Shown here piece after piece: positions 1 to 6,329 of a DNA stretch of 6,634 nt; position 1 is the first letter of the stretch; each line of letters opens with the position of its first letter. The stretch lies in the NCBI GenBank assembly GCA_030626645.1, contig DAOUTP010000099.1, forward strand, positions 1 through 6,634, read 5' to 3'. The position numbers and the translations under genes were made by a program. The DNA comes from Candidatus Cloacimonadota bacterium. GTDB taxonomy: Bacteria; Cloacimonadota; Cloacimonadia; Cloacimonadales; TCS61. Below the pieces are notes generated by a model. It made no database searches and was not told the DNA's origin. It saw nothing but the letters and a program-made list of their open reading frames with translations.

Positions 1-647
1 CCATCGAATAATTGGATAACTCTATGAGCATATTCTGCATGAGAAGGAGAGTGCGTAACCATAACAATAGTTGTACCTTCTTCGTTCAATTGTGTAAGAA
101 GATCCATTACTTCTTCTCCATTTGCAGAGTCAAGGTTACCAGTTGGCTCATCAGCCAGGATAAGTTTAGGTTTAGTTACAACTGCACGGGCAACGGCCAC
201 ACGCTGCTGTTGACCACCAGAAAGTTGTTGTGGAAAATGTTTTGCTCTATGAGCTATTTTCATTCGATCCAGAACTTCTGTTACTCTCTTCTTTCTTTCG
301 GAAGAACTCATCTTGATGTAAAGAAGTGGAAGTTCAACGTTCTCATATACTGTTAGCTCATCGATCAGATTAAAGCTTTGGAAGATGAATCCAATGTTAG
401 ATTTTCTCATGTTTGTTCGCATTCTTTCTGTGAATTTGGATACTTCCGTATCGTTGAAATGTAATTCTCCTTTATTAGGATTATCCAATAATCCTATTAA
501 GTTCAACAGTGTAGATTTTCCGCATCCGGAAGGTCCCATTACTGCTACAAATTCACCTTTTGCTATTTCCATGTTCACATTGTTCAGGGCGGTAGTTTCT
601 ACTTCATCTGTTCTGTAGAATTTGGTTAAATCAACTGTCTTAATCAT
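1..647 (-). CDS. ABC transporter ATP-binding protein, MacB/LolD type (partial, 3' end outside window)
   Basis: This is the cytoplasmic ATPase subunit of an ABC exporter; ATP hydrolysis would drive an FtsX/MacB-type permease. The window shows 215 full codons and the frame is open through the left edge, so only about the last 10-20 residues of a usual 220-235 aa protein are missing. Visible motifs: Walker A GPSGCGKS (residues 38-45), Q-loop Gln90 in FIFQ, signature LSGGQQQR (142-149), Walker B LILADEP (162-168) with catalytic Glu167, D-loop NLD (171-173) and H-loop His199 in VTH. The ATG at 645-647 is preceded by GGAGG five nucleotides upstream. It lies 15 nt after the adaptor gene, so the two are almost certainly co-transcribed. 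The signature and length match the MacB/LolD/FtsE group; the adaptor partner favours a MacB-like tripartite efflux system over lipoprotein sorting. The substrate cannot be told from the sequence. Confidence 0.95.
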   Translation of the reverse strand, partial: MIKTVDLTKFYRTDEVETTALNNVNMEIAKGEFVAVMGPSGCGKSTLLNLIGLLDNPNKGELHFNDTEVSKFTERMRTNMRKSNIGFIFQSFNLIDELTVYENVELPLLYIKMSSSERKKRVTEVLDRMKIAHRAKHFPQQLSGGQQQRVAVARAVVTKPKLILADEPTGNLDSANGEEVMDLLTQLNEEGTTIVMVTHSPSHAEYAHRVIQLFD

Positions 648-662
648 CTTGTCCTCCGTTTT

Positions 663-1913
663 TTATTTCAAAATTAATTTTTCTGCTCTGCCAAAATTGT
701 CATAACTGGAAATTATTACTTTTTCACCTGCTTCCAGACCTTCCAGTAGTTCGTAATATCTGGGGTTCATTCTTCCTAATCTTATATCGCGTTTTATTGC
801 AAATTTGCCGGTTGGATCAACTACAAATATATATTGTCCGCCTGTACTTTGATAAAATGCTCCACGTGGTACAAGTAATGCCATTTGAGATTCACCTAAT
901 TCCAGTTTCACGCGGAAAGTTTGTCCGGTTCGAATTTGATCTGGTACAACATCTATAAAGACAAGATCAACTCCAAATCGACCATTTCGAACTTCGGGAT
1001 AGATCTTTTTAATTTGTAATCCATAAGAGTTTCCGGTGAAATCGAATTCACCTACTAGATTTGAATTCACACGTGAAATGTAATGCTCATCGATTTCCAA
1101 TCTTATCTTGAATTCATCAAGAACATGAATTTGTCCTAAACGCTGTCCTCTTCCAATAGCTTCACCAATTTCTGCATTAACAGAAACCAACAAACCTCTC
1201 ACAGGTGCTTTAACTTTCAGATTTCCCAATTTTTGTCTGACGAATTCCAGATTCATCTGCATTTGATCTACTGAATTTTCCAATTGGGCAACTTGAATTT
1301 CACGGAAAAGCGAATCTGCTTCCTGATTTTCAATAACCAATTCACGGGTTTTTGACAAATAGACGTATCTTTCTTCTATCTCTTCAAACTCTTTATCAGA
1401 AATATAATTTTGTTCAAATAGATTTTTGCTGTTTTGATAATTTCTTTTTTGGATGCCAAGCTGATAGTCGAGGTCAAGTAGCTGTCTTTTCAAGCTGAGT
1501 TTATTTTGTTCCATAGAAAGACGGGTATTACGCAGATTATTCATCTGTTCAGCAAGATTGGCTTCACGATTCATGACATCTAGATGTAGATTTGTATTGC
1601 TCAAGATCAATATTACATCATTCTCCTCAACCATTGTTCCTTCTTCTATTAATAATTCTTCCACTCTGCCACCTTCTATGGCATCGAGGTAGATCGTACT
1701 TATTGGCTGAACTGTCCCGGTTTGAGTTATGTAGTCTTGAAAATAATCGTTTTGCACTTCCTCAATGGATATCCGCTCTTTTTGTACATTAAACTTGGAA
1801 GTATGATCTCCGAAGATTAGATTATAAAGTATAATGATGGCAATAATCCCACCTACTGAAACCCATAGTATTTTTTTTGGCGGCCATTTTTTCTTTTCTA
1901 TTGCTCTGTCCAT
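663..1913 (-). CDS. Periplasmic adaptor (membrane fusion) protein, HlyD/MacA-like
   Basis: This 416-residue inner-membrane-anchored adaptor would link an ABC exporter to an outer-membrane TolC-type channel. From the ATG at 1911-1913: a Lys-rich cytoplasmic start, one membrane helix at about 15-34, first lipoyl half at about 67-105 (EGGRVEELLIEEGTMV), a long alpha-helical coiled-coil hairpin at about 110-230 with its turn near NYISDKEF (169-176), second lipoyl half from about 232 (KVKAPVRGLLVSV), then beta-barrel and membrane-proximal domains ending with GLEAGEKVIIS. The ATG at 1913 is preferred because AGGAG sits 7 nt upstream; an in-frame TTG two codons earlier (1919) would be only 1 nt from that ribosome site. 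It is the first gene of the minus-strand operon, with a sigma-54 promoter just upstream and the ABC ATPase 15 nt downstream. There is no lipobox, so anchoring is by the helix. A MacA-like role is inferred from the ATPase partner; an RND partner is less likely. Confidence 0.93.
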   Translation of the reverse strand: MDRAIEKKKWPPKKILWVSVGGIIAIIILYNLIFGDHTSKFNVQKERISIEEVQNDYFQDYITQTGTVQPISTIYLDAIEGGRVEELLIEEGTMVEENDVILILSNTNLHLDVMNREANLAEQMNNLRNTRLSMEQNKLSLKRQLLDLDYQLGIQKRNYQNSKNLFEQNYISDKEFEEIEERYVYLSKTRELVIENQEADSLFREIQVAQLENSVDQMQMNLEFVRQKLGNLKVKAPVRGLLVSVNAEIGEAIGRGQRLGQIHVLDEFKIRLEIDEHYISRVNSNLVGEFDFTGNSYGLQIKKIYPEVRNGRFGVDLVFIDVVPDQIRTGQTFRVKLELGESQMALLVPRGAFYQSTGGQYIFVVDPTGKFAIKRDIRLGRMNPRYYELLEGLEAGEKVIISSYDNFGRAEKLILK

Positions 1914-1947
1914 TCTCAAACTCCTTTTACTTTCATATCGAAATTAA

Positions 1948-1963
1948 AGCAAATTATGTGCCA
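1948..1963 (-). promoter_or_regulatory. Sigma-54 (RpoN) -24/-12 promoter of the efflux operon
   Basis: On the minus strand this reads TGGCAC-ATAAT-TTGCT, with GG and GC 12 bp apart. It matches 11 of the 12 specified positions of the sigma-54 consensus TGGCACGNNNNTTGCW (the only miss is A for G after TGGCAC). Counting from the -12 C (1949), the predicted start of transcription is near 1937, giving a leader of about 24 nt that contains the AGGAG ribosome site of the adaptor gene. The neighbouring divergent gene encodes a sigma-54 activator, which strongly supports function. Confidence 0.87.
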
Positions 1964-2026
1964 AACACGTAAATGCCCGATATACAAAGATATATGGAAA
2001 AGATATTACCATGATATGTTCGGAAA

Positions 2027-2044
2027 CGTACTGCCGCTTGTACG
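2027..2044. promoter_or_regulatory. Candidate activator-binding dyad (UAS) upstream of the sigma-54 promoter
   Basis: Perfect inverted repeat CGTAC-N8-GTACG, 18 bp in all, with the sparse half-site layout typical of operators for dimeric Fis-type helix-turn-helix proteins. Its centre is about 98 bp upstream of the predicted sigma-54 transcription start (near 1937), inside the usual -80 to -150 range for enhancer-binding proteins. A weaker related string, CGTA-N2-TGCC ending in TAC, lies at 1968-1985 right beside the -24 element. Binding by the divergent regulator is inference. Confidence 0.42.
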
Positions 2045-2062
2045 GTGGCGGACAGTTTTTTT
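2030..2062 (+). terminator. Terminator-like hairpin with T-run (alternative fold of the UAS region)
   Basis: ACTG-CCGC (2030-2037) pairs with GCGG-CAGT (2048-2056, one bulged A at 2052) around a 10-nt loop, followed directly by seven T on the plus strand (2056-2062). The shape is that of a Rho-independent terminator, but no plus-strand gene lies upstream. It could stop antisense transcription coming out of the adaptor gene before the regulator's promoter, or be a by-product of protein-binding dyads, since it overlaps the CGTAC inverted repeat. Confidence 0.3.
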
Positions 2063-2063
2063 G

Positions 2064-2093
2064 TTGACGGTTTTGGTTTATGAAAATTAGTAT
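2064..2093 (+). promoter_or_regulatory. Possible housekeeping promoter of the regulator-kinase operon
   Basis: TTGACG (2064-2069, 5 of 6 to the -35 consensus) and TAGTAT (2088-2093, 4 of 6 to the -10 consensus) are 18 bp apart, predicting a start near 2100 and a leader of about 44 nt before the regulator ATG. The surrounding DNA is AT-rich, so a chance match is possible. No -24/-12 element is seen on this strand, so the regulator does not look sigma-54 autoactivated. Confidence 0.35.
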
Positions 2094-2143
2094 GCCTTTG
2101 GTTTTGAAAAATGTGAGAAAATTAGGTTTTGGGAGTTTGTTAA

Positions 2144-3517
2144 ATGGGAAAATTTGGTAAGATCCTGGCTATTGATGATAATGAAGATATTCTATTCAGT
2201 TTAAAACTACTGTTAAAGAATCATGTAGAGACAATTCATACAGAAATAAATCCTGATAGAATTCCCGGATTAATGGAGCAAGAAAACTTTGATGTAATTC
2301 TACTAGATATGAATTTCACAAGGGATATGATCGGAGGTCAAGAGGGTTTTTACTGGCTCGAGAAAATACTTGAGTTGGATCCTTCAGCAGTTGTGATCTT
2401 TATTACCGCTTATGGGGATGTTGAGCGTGCTGTAAAAGCAATAAAGGCAGGAGCTGTGGACTTTGTTTTAAAACCCTGGCAGAATGCAAAATTATTGGCT
2501 ACAATTTCTTCTGCTCTAAAATTACGTGGTTCTTTGATCGAAGCTAATAAATTAAGACTCACCAGAAATGAATTATGCAAAAAACTGGATCAACCATTTC
2601 ACGATTTTATAGGTGATTCAGCAGAGATGTATAAAGTATATAATATTATTCAGAAAGTAGCTGCAACTGACGCCAGTGTGTTAATATTAGGTGAGAATGG
2701 AACAGGAAAAGAACTTGTTGCCAGAGCTCTACATCGGAATTCAGCTCGCAGGAACGATGTGTTTTTAAGTGTCGATCTGGGAGCGATCAGTGAAACATTA
2801 TTTGAGAGTGAACTCTTTGGTCATACGAAAGGCTCATTCACAGATGCTAAAAGAGACAAACCGGGAAGACTTGAAGTTGCCTCGGGAGGAACTCTCTTTC
2901 TTGATGAGATCGGAAATCTTTCACTTCCCTTGCAATCGAAATTATTGACTGCACTCGAGAAAAGAGAAGTAATTCGTGTTGGTTCAAACAAACCAATACC
3001 TATCGATGTTCGTTTGATCTGTGCTACCAATATGCCGATCTACCAAATGGCTAAAGAAGGAAATTTCCGTCAGGACCTGCTCTACCGTATAAACACAGTT
3101 GAGATCACCCTGCCGCTACTAAGCGATAGAGACGATGATATTCCCTTGTTAGTCGAACATTTTTTGCAGCAATTTGCCCATAAATATAAAAAAAATATTA
3201 AAGGAGTTAGTTCCACTGCAATAAAAAAACTTCGTCAGTACAATTGGCCGGGAAATGTGCGGGAATTGCAGCATGCTGTAGAAAGAGCTGTCATACTGAG
3301 TGAATCTAAAATTTTGCAACCGAGTGATTTCATGCTGAAGACACAGCAAGGCAACGGAGATGAAGGAACGTTAAACACCTATAATATTGAAGATATGGAA
3401 CGTGATGTTATTCAACGAGCAATACAAAAAAGTAACGGCAATATCAGTCAGGCTGCTAAAGAACTGGGATTGACCAGGGCTTCTTTATATAGGAGACTGG
3501 AAAAATATGGTTTATAA
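2144..3517 (+). CDS. Sigma-54-dependent response regulator, NtrC family
   Basis: This 457-residue cytoplasmic transcription activator has three domains. Receiver (about 5-125): acidic pocket Asp11/Asp12, phospho-acceptor Asp55 (LLDMNF), Thr88 (FITAYG) and Lys110 (LKPW), with a long Gly-rich loop at 58-68. AAA+ sigma-54 activation domain (about 155-385): Walker A GENGTGKE (183-190), loop 1 as GSFTDA (230-235) in place of GAFTGA, Walker B GGTLFLDEIGNL (248-259), Arg309 and Arg315 as candidate arginine fingers, and WPGNVREL (368-375). Fis-type helix-turn-helix at about 433-452 (NISQAAKELG...). The ATG is preceded by GGGAG with 8 nt spacing. It is transcribed divergently from the efflux operon, which has a sigma-54 promoter, and overlaps its kinase gene by 11 nt. 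All catalytic residues are present, so it should be an active, phosphorylation-controlled activator. The target operon is inferred from position. Related regulators with GAFTDA loops are familiar from Bacteroidota. Confidence 0.96.
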   Translation: MGKFGKILAIDDNEDILFSLKLLLKNHVETIHTEINPDRIPGLMEQENFDVILLDMNFTRDMIGGQEGFYWLEKILELDPSAVVIFITAYGDVERAVKAIKAGAVDFVLKPWQNAKLLATISSALKLRGSLIEANKLRLTRNELCKKLDQPFHDFIGDSAEMYKVYNIIQKVAATDASVLILGENGTGKELVARALHRNSARRNDVFLSVDLGAISETLFESELFGHTKGSFTDAKRDKPGRLEVASGGTLFLDEIGNLSLPLQSKLLTALEKREVIRVGSNKPIPIDVRLICATNMPIYQMAKEGNFRQDLLYRINTVEITLPLLSDRDDDIPLLVEHFLQQFAHKYKKNIKGVSSTAIKKLRQYNWPGNVRELQHAVERAVILSESKILQPSDFMLKTQQGNGDEGTLNTYNIEDMERDVIQRAIQKSNGNISQAAKELGLTRASLYRRLEKYGL

Positions 3518-4862
3518 AAATTTTAAAATTAATATAGTTGTTCGCATAATTCTGATCATTGTAATGATATTGGCTGTTTTCATTTCAATTTATAGATTTG
3601 GGTTCAATGTAACTCCAATTTTGTTGGGGATTTTAATAATTTTTCAAATCTTCGACCTGATAAAATATGTTCAGAAAACTAATAGATATATTACAAGTTT
3701 TCTTGAATCAATACGTTATGCTGATTTTTCGCGAAGCTTCCAACTGCAAGGATTGGGTTCTGCTTATGATGAAATGAAAGATGCGTTTAATGATGTGATA
3801 TCAGATTTCCAGAAGATCCGATCAGAAAAAGAAGAACACTATCACTATTTGCAGAATGTAATTCAGCATATTGGCATTAGTCTCATCGCTTTTCAAAAAG
3901 ACGGCTCTGTAGAGATGATCAACAACAGTGCTAAAAAACTTTTTCAGATCAGTAAACTGAAAAATATTAGAGATCTGGGAAATTACAGTTCAGAACTGGT
4001 GGAAAAGCTGATAAAGATGAAATCCGGTGATCGAATTCTGGTTCAGGTTATCGATAACGATATGATGCTGCAATTGGCGATCTATGCTACCGAATTCAAG
4101 ATTAGAATGCAACGCATTATTTTGGTTTCCATCCAAAACATTCAATCTGAATTGGAAGAACAGGAGATGGCAGCCTGGCAAAAACTTATTCAAGTACTCA
4201 CACATGAGATCATGAATTCTATTACACCTATAGCATCACTATCTTCCACAATAAATGAACTGTTAAAAGATATTGATACAACAGATAACAAACCTCAGAT
4301 GATCGATGATGAAACCGTAATTGATATTCGGAATTCAGTGAGAACTATTACTAAAAGAAGTACCGGCTTAGTCCATTTTGTAGAATCATATCGCAATCTG
4401 ACTAAGATTCCTAAACCAAAATTTGATATTATTCTGATAAAAGAAATATTTAATAATGTTCACCTGTTAATGGAAAAAGATCTCACGTTGAAAGGCATTG
4501 AATGCGTGATCGATATTTCATCATCCAGTTTGGAATTGACGGCCGATGAAGAATTGATCGAACAAGTTCTGATAAATTTGGTGAAGAATGCCATACATGC
4601 ACTTTCTGATGTTGAAAATGCCAAAATTATAATGAGAGCTTTCCTGGATAAACGCGGCAGGATCGCTGTGCAGGTGATAGATAACGGACAGGGAATTTTG
4701 GAAGAGGTTATCGACAAAATTTTCGTACCCTTCTTTACAACAAAACCGGATGGTTCAGGCATCGGGTTAAGTTTATCCAAACAGATCATGAGAATGCACG
4801 GAGGTACTCTCACAGCTCAATCAGAACCAAATGTGGAGACTACCTTTACGTTACGCTTCTAG
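3507..4862 (+). CDS. Membrane sensor histidine kinase, NtrY/AtoS-like, with almost no extracytoplasmic loop
   Basis: This 451-residue inner-membrane kinase is the likely phosphodonor of the upstream response regulator. Two hydrophobic helices (about 10-29 and 36-52) are joined by only about six residues (RFGFN region). Then come a HAMP-like or linker helix (about 55-110), a PAS-like domain (about 113-212), the dimerization/phosphorylation helix with His233 in LTHEIMNS, and an HATPase_c domain: N box NLVKNAIHAL (Asn361), G1 DNGQGI (392-397), F box FVPFFTT (406-412), G2 GSGIGL (416-421). All catalytic boxes are intact. The ATG lies inside the last codons of the regulator gene in another frame; AGGAG is 11 nt upstream, a slightly long spacing, so translational coupling is likely. 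No periplasmic sensor domain exists, so the signal would be read in the membrane, by the cytoplasmic PAS, or through a partner protein. The HE(I/L)MN box is typical of kinases paired with NtrC-type regulators. Confidence 0.94.
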   Translation: MVYKNFKINIVVRIILIIVMILAVFISIYRFGFNVTPILLGILIIFQIFDLIKYVQKTNRYITSFLESIRYADFSRSFQLQGLGSAYDEMKDAFNDVISDFQKIRSEKEEHYHYLQNVIQHIGISLIAFQKDGSVEMINNSAKKLFQISKLKNIRDLGNYSSELVEKLIKMKSGDRILVQVIDNDMMLQLAIYATEFKIRMQRIILVSIQNIQSELEEQEMAAWQKLIQVLTHEIMNSITPIASLSSTINELLKDIDTTDNKPQMIDDETVIDIRNSVRTITKRSTGLVHFVESYRNLTKIPKPKFDIILIKEIFNNVHLLMEKDLTLKGIECVIDISSSSLELTADEELIEQVLINLVKNAIHALSDVENAKIIMRAFLDKRGRIAVQVIDNGQGILEEVIDKIFVPFFTTKPDGSGIGLSLSKQIMRMHGGTLTAQSEPNVETTFTLRF

Positions 4863-4900
4863 ATCGATCTTTCCTGCAAATCCAGTATTTTTATAATTCG

Positions 4901-4998
4901 TTCCTGTTAAAGATAACAATATATTCATTAAAATGAATAATAAGATATATCTGAGAACAATATTCCTGCTAAAGCTACTGAATATTCATTAAAACGAA
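4901..4998 (+). repeat. Two degenerate direct repeat copies, about 37 bp each
   Basis: Copy 1 (4901-4937) and copy 2 (4963-4998) both start with TTCCTG(T/C)TAAAG and end with a shared 17-mer, ATATTCATTAAAA(T/C)GAA, differing by one base; the middle 7-8 nt differ. The period is about 62 bp. This looks like an old local duplication in AT-rich spacer DNA; no function is evident. Confidence 0.6.
4922..4939. repeat. Small AT-rich inverted repeat
   Basis: TATTCATT-AA-AATGAATA is a perfect 8-bp-arm inverted repeat within copy 1 of the direct repeat. In copy 2 the symmetry is broken (ACGAAAA in place of ATGAATA). It is too AT-rich to make a strong hairpin; it could be a protein site or chance. Confidence 0.45.
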
Positions 4999-5005
4999 AA
5001 TTATC

Positions 5006-5033
5006 GTAGGGGCGATTCGTGAATCGCCCCTAC
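5006..5033. repeat. Perfect 28-bp palindrome, REP-like element
   Basis: The left arm GTAGGGGCGATTC (5006-5018) and right arm (5021-5033) are exact inverse copies, 13 bp each, around a 2-nt GT centre. It is strikingly GC-rich within AT-rich spacer and sits 10 bp past the end of pmbA and 144 bp past the kinase. Palindromes with a GTAGGGGCG...CGCCCCTAC frame are known to me as dispersed intergenic repeats in varied bacteria. The flanks lack a proper T-run on either strand, so it is not a textbook terminator, but the hairpin could protect or end both convergent transcripts. Confidence 0.88.
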
Positions 5034-5042
5034 TAAAAATCC

Positions 5043-6329
5043 CTAAAACGTTGTTACATCTACGAAATTGAAATCATCGATCAGTAGAGTCGGAACCTTG
5101 GCATAATATTCCTGCTGAACACTTGGTCCCAGCGCCAGGATGCGTTTGGTAGCATCGTGCAGGATCTCATTCCAGCGGAAATTCGTTACCGATTTCTGGA
5201 TCTTGCCGTCTTCGAAATAGAGTACTCCATCACGGGTCAGTCCAGTCCATTCACCGGTTTTGCGGTCAGTGGGGCGAATATACCAGAAATTGTTTATGAT
5301 CACACCGCGATCTACCATTTTCATCATTTCTGCCTCAGTTGTATCTCCGCCTTCCACTATGATGTTATAGGGGCGCAAAGCTTTCAAATTATTCTTTTTG
5401 GCATAATACCTGGTTGCACTCATATTCTTGAGTACACCATTCACGATCCAGTCGATATTCTCAGCCGGAATTCCGCCATTAATAAATTTGCTGGCTTCCA
5501 GATCGGGATCATCCAGGCGGGAACGGAAGGTGAAATCTTTTCCAAAGAATTGCTTACCGATCTGATCTGTGAAGGGTGTGTGTCCCTCATCAGCAGTACG
5601 TCGATCAAAAGTCCAGATAAGATAGAAGAGCCAGTTCAAAACTGCAGCCGGTCTTAAGATAACCGGGATTTTTCCTTTTGCCAATTGCACCGGATTATTT
5701 AAACTATCGAATTGAGAATTCAATTGGTCGATCATGGCAAGCATACTGAATTTGGCATGATTTTTTACTGATCTTGATACTTTTGTTTCAACTCCCTCTT
5801 TTTTCAAGGTCATAGAGTGAGAGAAGCTGGTTGATCTATCAAAACCTTCAAAGCCGTTCTTGGTAATCAGGAAAGTATCATAAATATGTTTCTGGGATAT
5901 TCCGGAAAGTTTGGCATCTCTACCTTCAGCGTTTTTAACACATGTCAGAATATCATCAACGATTTTTTCTACCGGCAGATCAGCAGTACTCTGGGCATAA
6001 TTATCTACTTCCGGCAGATCATGAGCAGTTTCGCTTGCCACAAATTCCGGATCGGGCTGATTCAGCTTTGCCATATTTTCAGCAGTTTTAATGAGATATT
6101 TGAGAGAATCTTCATCCAGGTTATTACCGGAGGCTGCTCCATTTTTATGATCAAAGGCAACACTCAGACTTACATTTAACTTATTGCCGGATATGTGCTG
6201 GGTAATGCCGTTCTGAGCAAAACGGGTCAGCAGATCTTCCGAGCCATTGATGCTGAAAGTAAAGTCATCAGCGTTACTATATTTACGAATAAATTCGGCA
6301 GCTTTTTGCATATCTTTTTTAGTTATCAT
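5043..6329 (-). CDS. pmbA: TldE/PmbA-family subunit of the TldD/TldE metalloprotease
   Basis: 428 residues, near the roughly 430-450 aa usual for the family. In the well-studied E. coli system TldD and TldE form a cytoplasmic heterodimeric protease that trims unfolded peptides, including microcin B17 precursor and the CcdA antitoxin. This protein has the family layout, N-terminal domain (about 1-200) then C-terminal beta-rich domain, but no HExxxH zinc motif, as expected for the non-catalytic TldE/PmbA partner. Family-like stretches include VEGGDTTEAEMMKMVDRGVIINNFWYIRPTD (seen at about 308-338, with partner-type GV(I/L)I and RxxD elements) and the C-terminal LLIDDFNFVDV. The ATG at 6327-6329 overlaps the tldD TGA by 4 nt (ATGA) and has AGGAGG at 6336-6341, 6 nt upstream, so it can initiate on its own even though tldD translation would stop early. 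It is convergent with the kinase operon, so no shared regulation is implied. Confidence 0.9.
   Translation of the reverse strand: MITKKDMQKAAEFIRKYSNADDFTFSINGSEDLLTRFAQNGITQHISGNKLNVSLSVAFDHKNGAASGNNLDEDSLKYLIKTAENMAKLNQPDPEFVASETAHDLPEVDNYAQSTADLPVEKIVDDILTCVKNAEGRDAKLSGISQKHIYDTFLITKNGFEGFDRSTSFSHSMTLKKEGVETKVSRSVKNHAKFSMLAMIDQLNSQFDSLNNPVQLAKGKIPVILRPAAVLNWLFYLIWTFDRRTADEGHTPFTDQIGKQFFGKDFTFRSRLDDPDLEASKFINGGIPAENIDWIVNGVLKNMSATRYYAKKNNLKALRPYNIIVEGGDTTEAEMMKMVDRGVIINNFWYIRPTDRKTGEWTGLTRDGVLYFEDGKIQKSVTNFRWNEILHDATKRILALGPSVQQEYYAKVPTLLIDDFNFVDVTTF

Larger units (their letters stand above)
4863..5042. other. Convergent intergenic region without a gene
   Basis: 180 bp between the ends of the kinase gene (plus) and pmbA (minus). 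It is very AT-rich apart from one GC-rich palindrome and holds a degenerate direct repeat; both are listed separately. No classic terminator (GC stem plus immediate T-run) was found for either gene. The only small open frame (4933-4992, 19 codons) has no ribosome site. Confidence 0.8.

Noticed and set aside
12..618. Two plus-strand open frames over the left edge
   Set aside because: The minus strand encodes a full set of ABC ATPase motifs here (Walker A, signature, Walker B, H-loop).
1917..1919. TTG as an upstream start for the adaptor gene
   Set aside because: Only 1 nt separates it from the AGGAG ribosome site; the ATG at 1911-1913 has ideal 7-nt spacing.
2046..2061. Possible plus-strand sigma-54 site TGGCGG-N5-T-run before the regulator
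   Set aside because: The -12 GC is missing and the -24 half is poor; it does not meet the sigma-54 pattern.
4460..4813. Minus-strand open frame of 117 codons opposite the kinase ATPase domain
   Set aside because: The plus strand encodes intact N, G1, F and G2 boxes over the same bases; the antisense frame has no family features.
4933..4992. 19-codon leucine-rich small open frame in the convergent gap, considered as a possible peptide substrate for TldD/PmbA
   Set aside because: No ribosome site, coincides with the direct repeats, and is short enough to arise by chance.
5157..5657. Plus-strand open frame of 166 codons opposite pmbA
   Set aside because: It lies wholly antisense to a clear PmbA protein, shows no recognisable motif and no ribosome site; it is a shadow frame.
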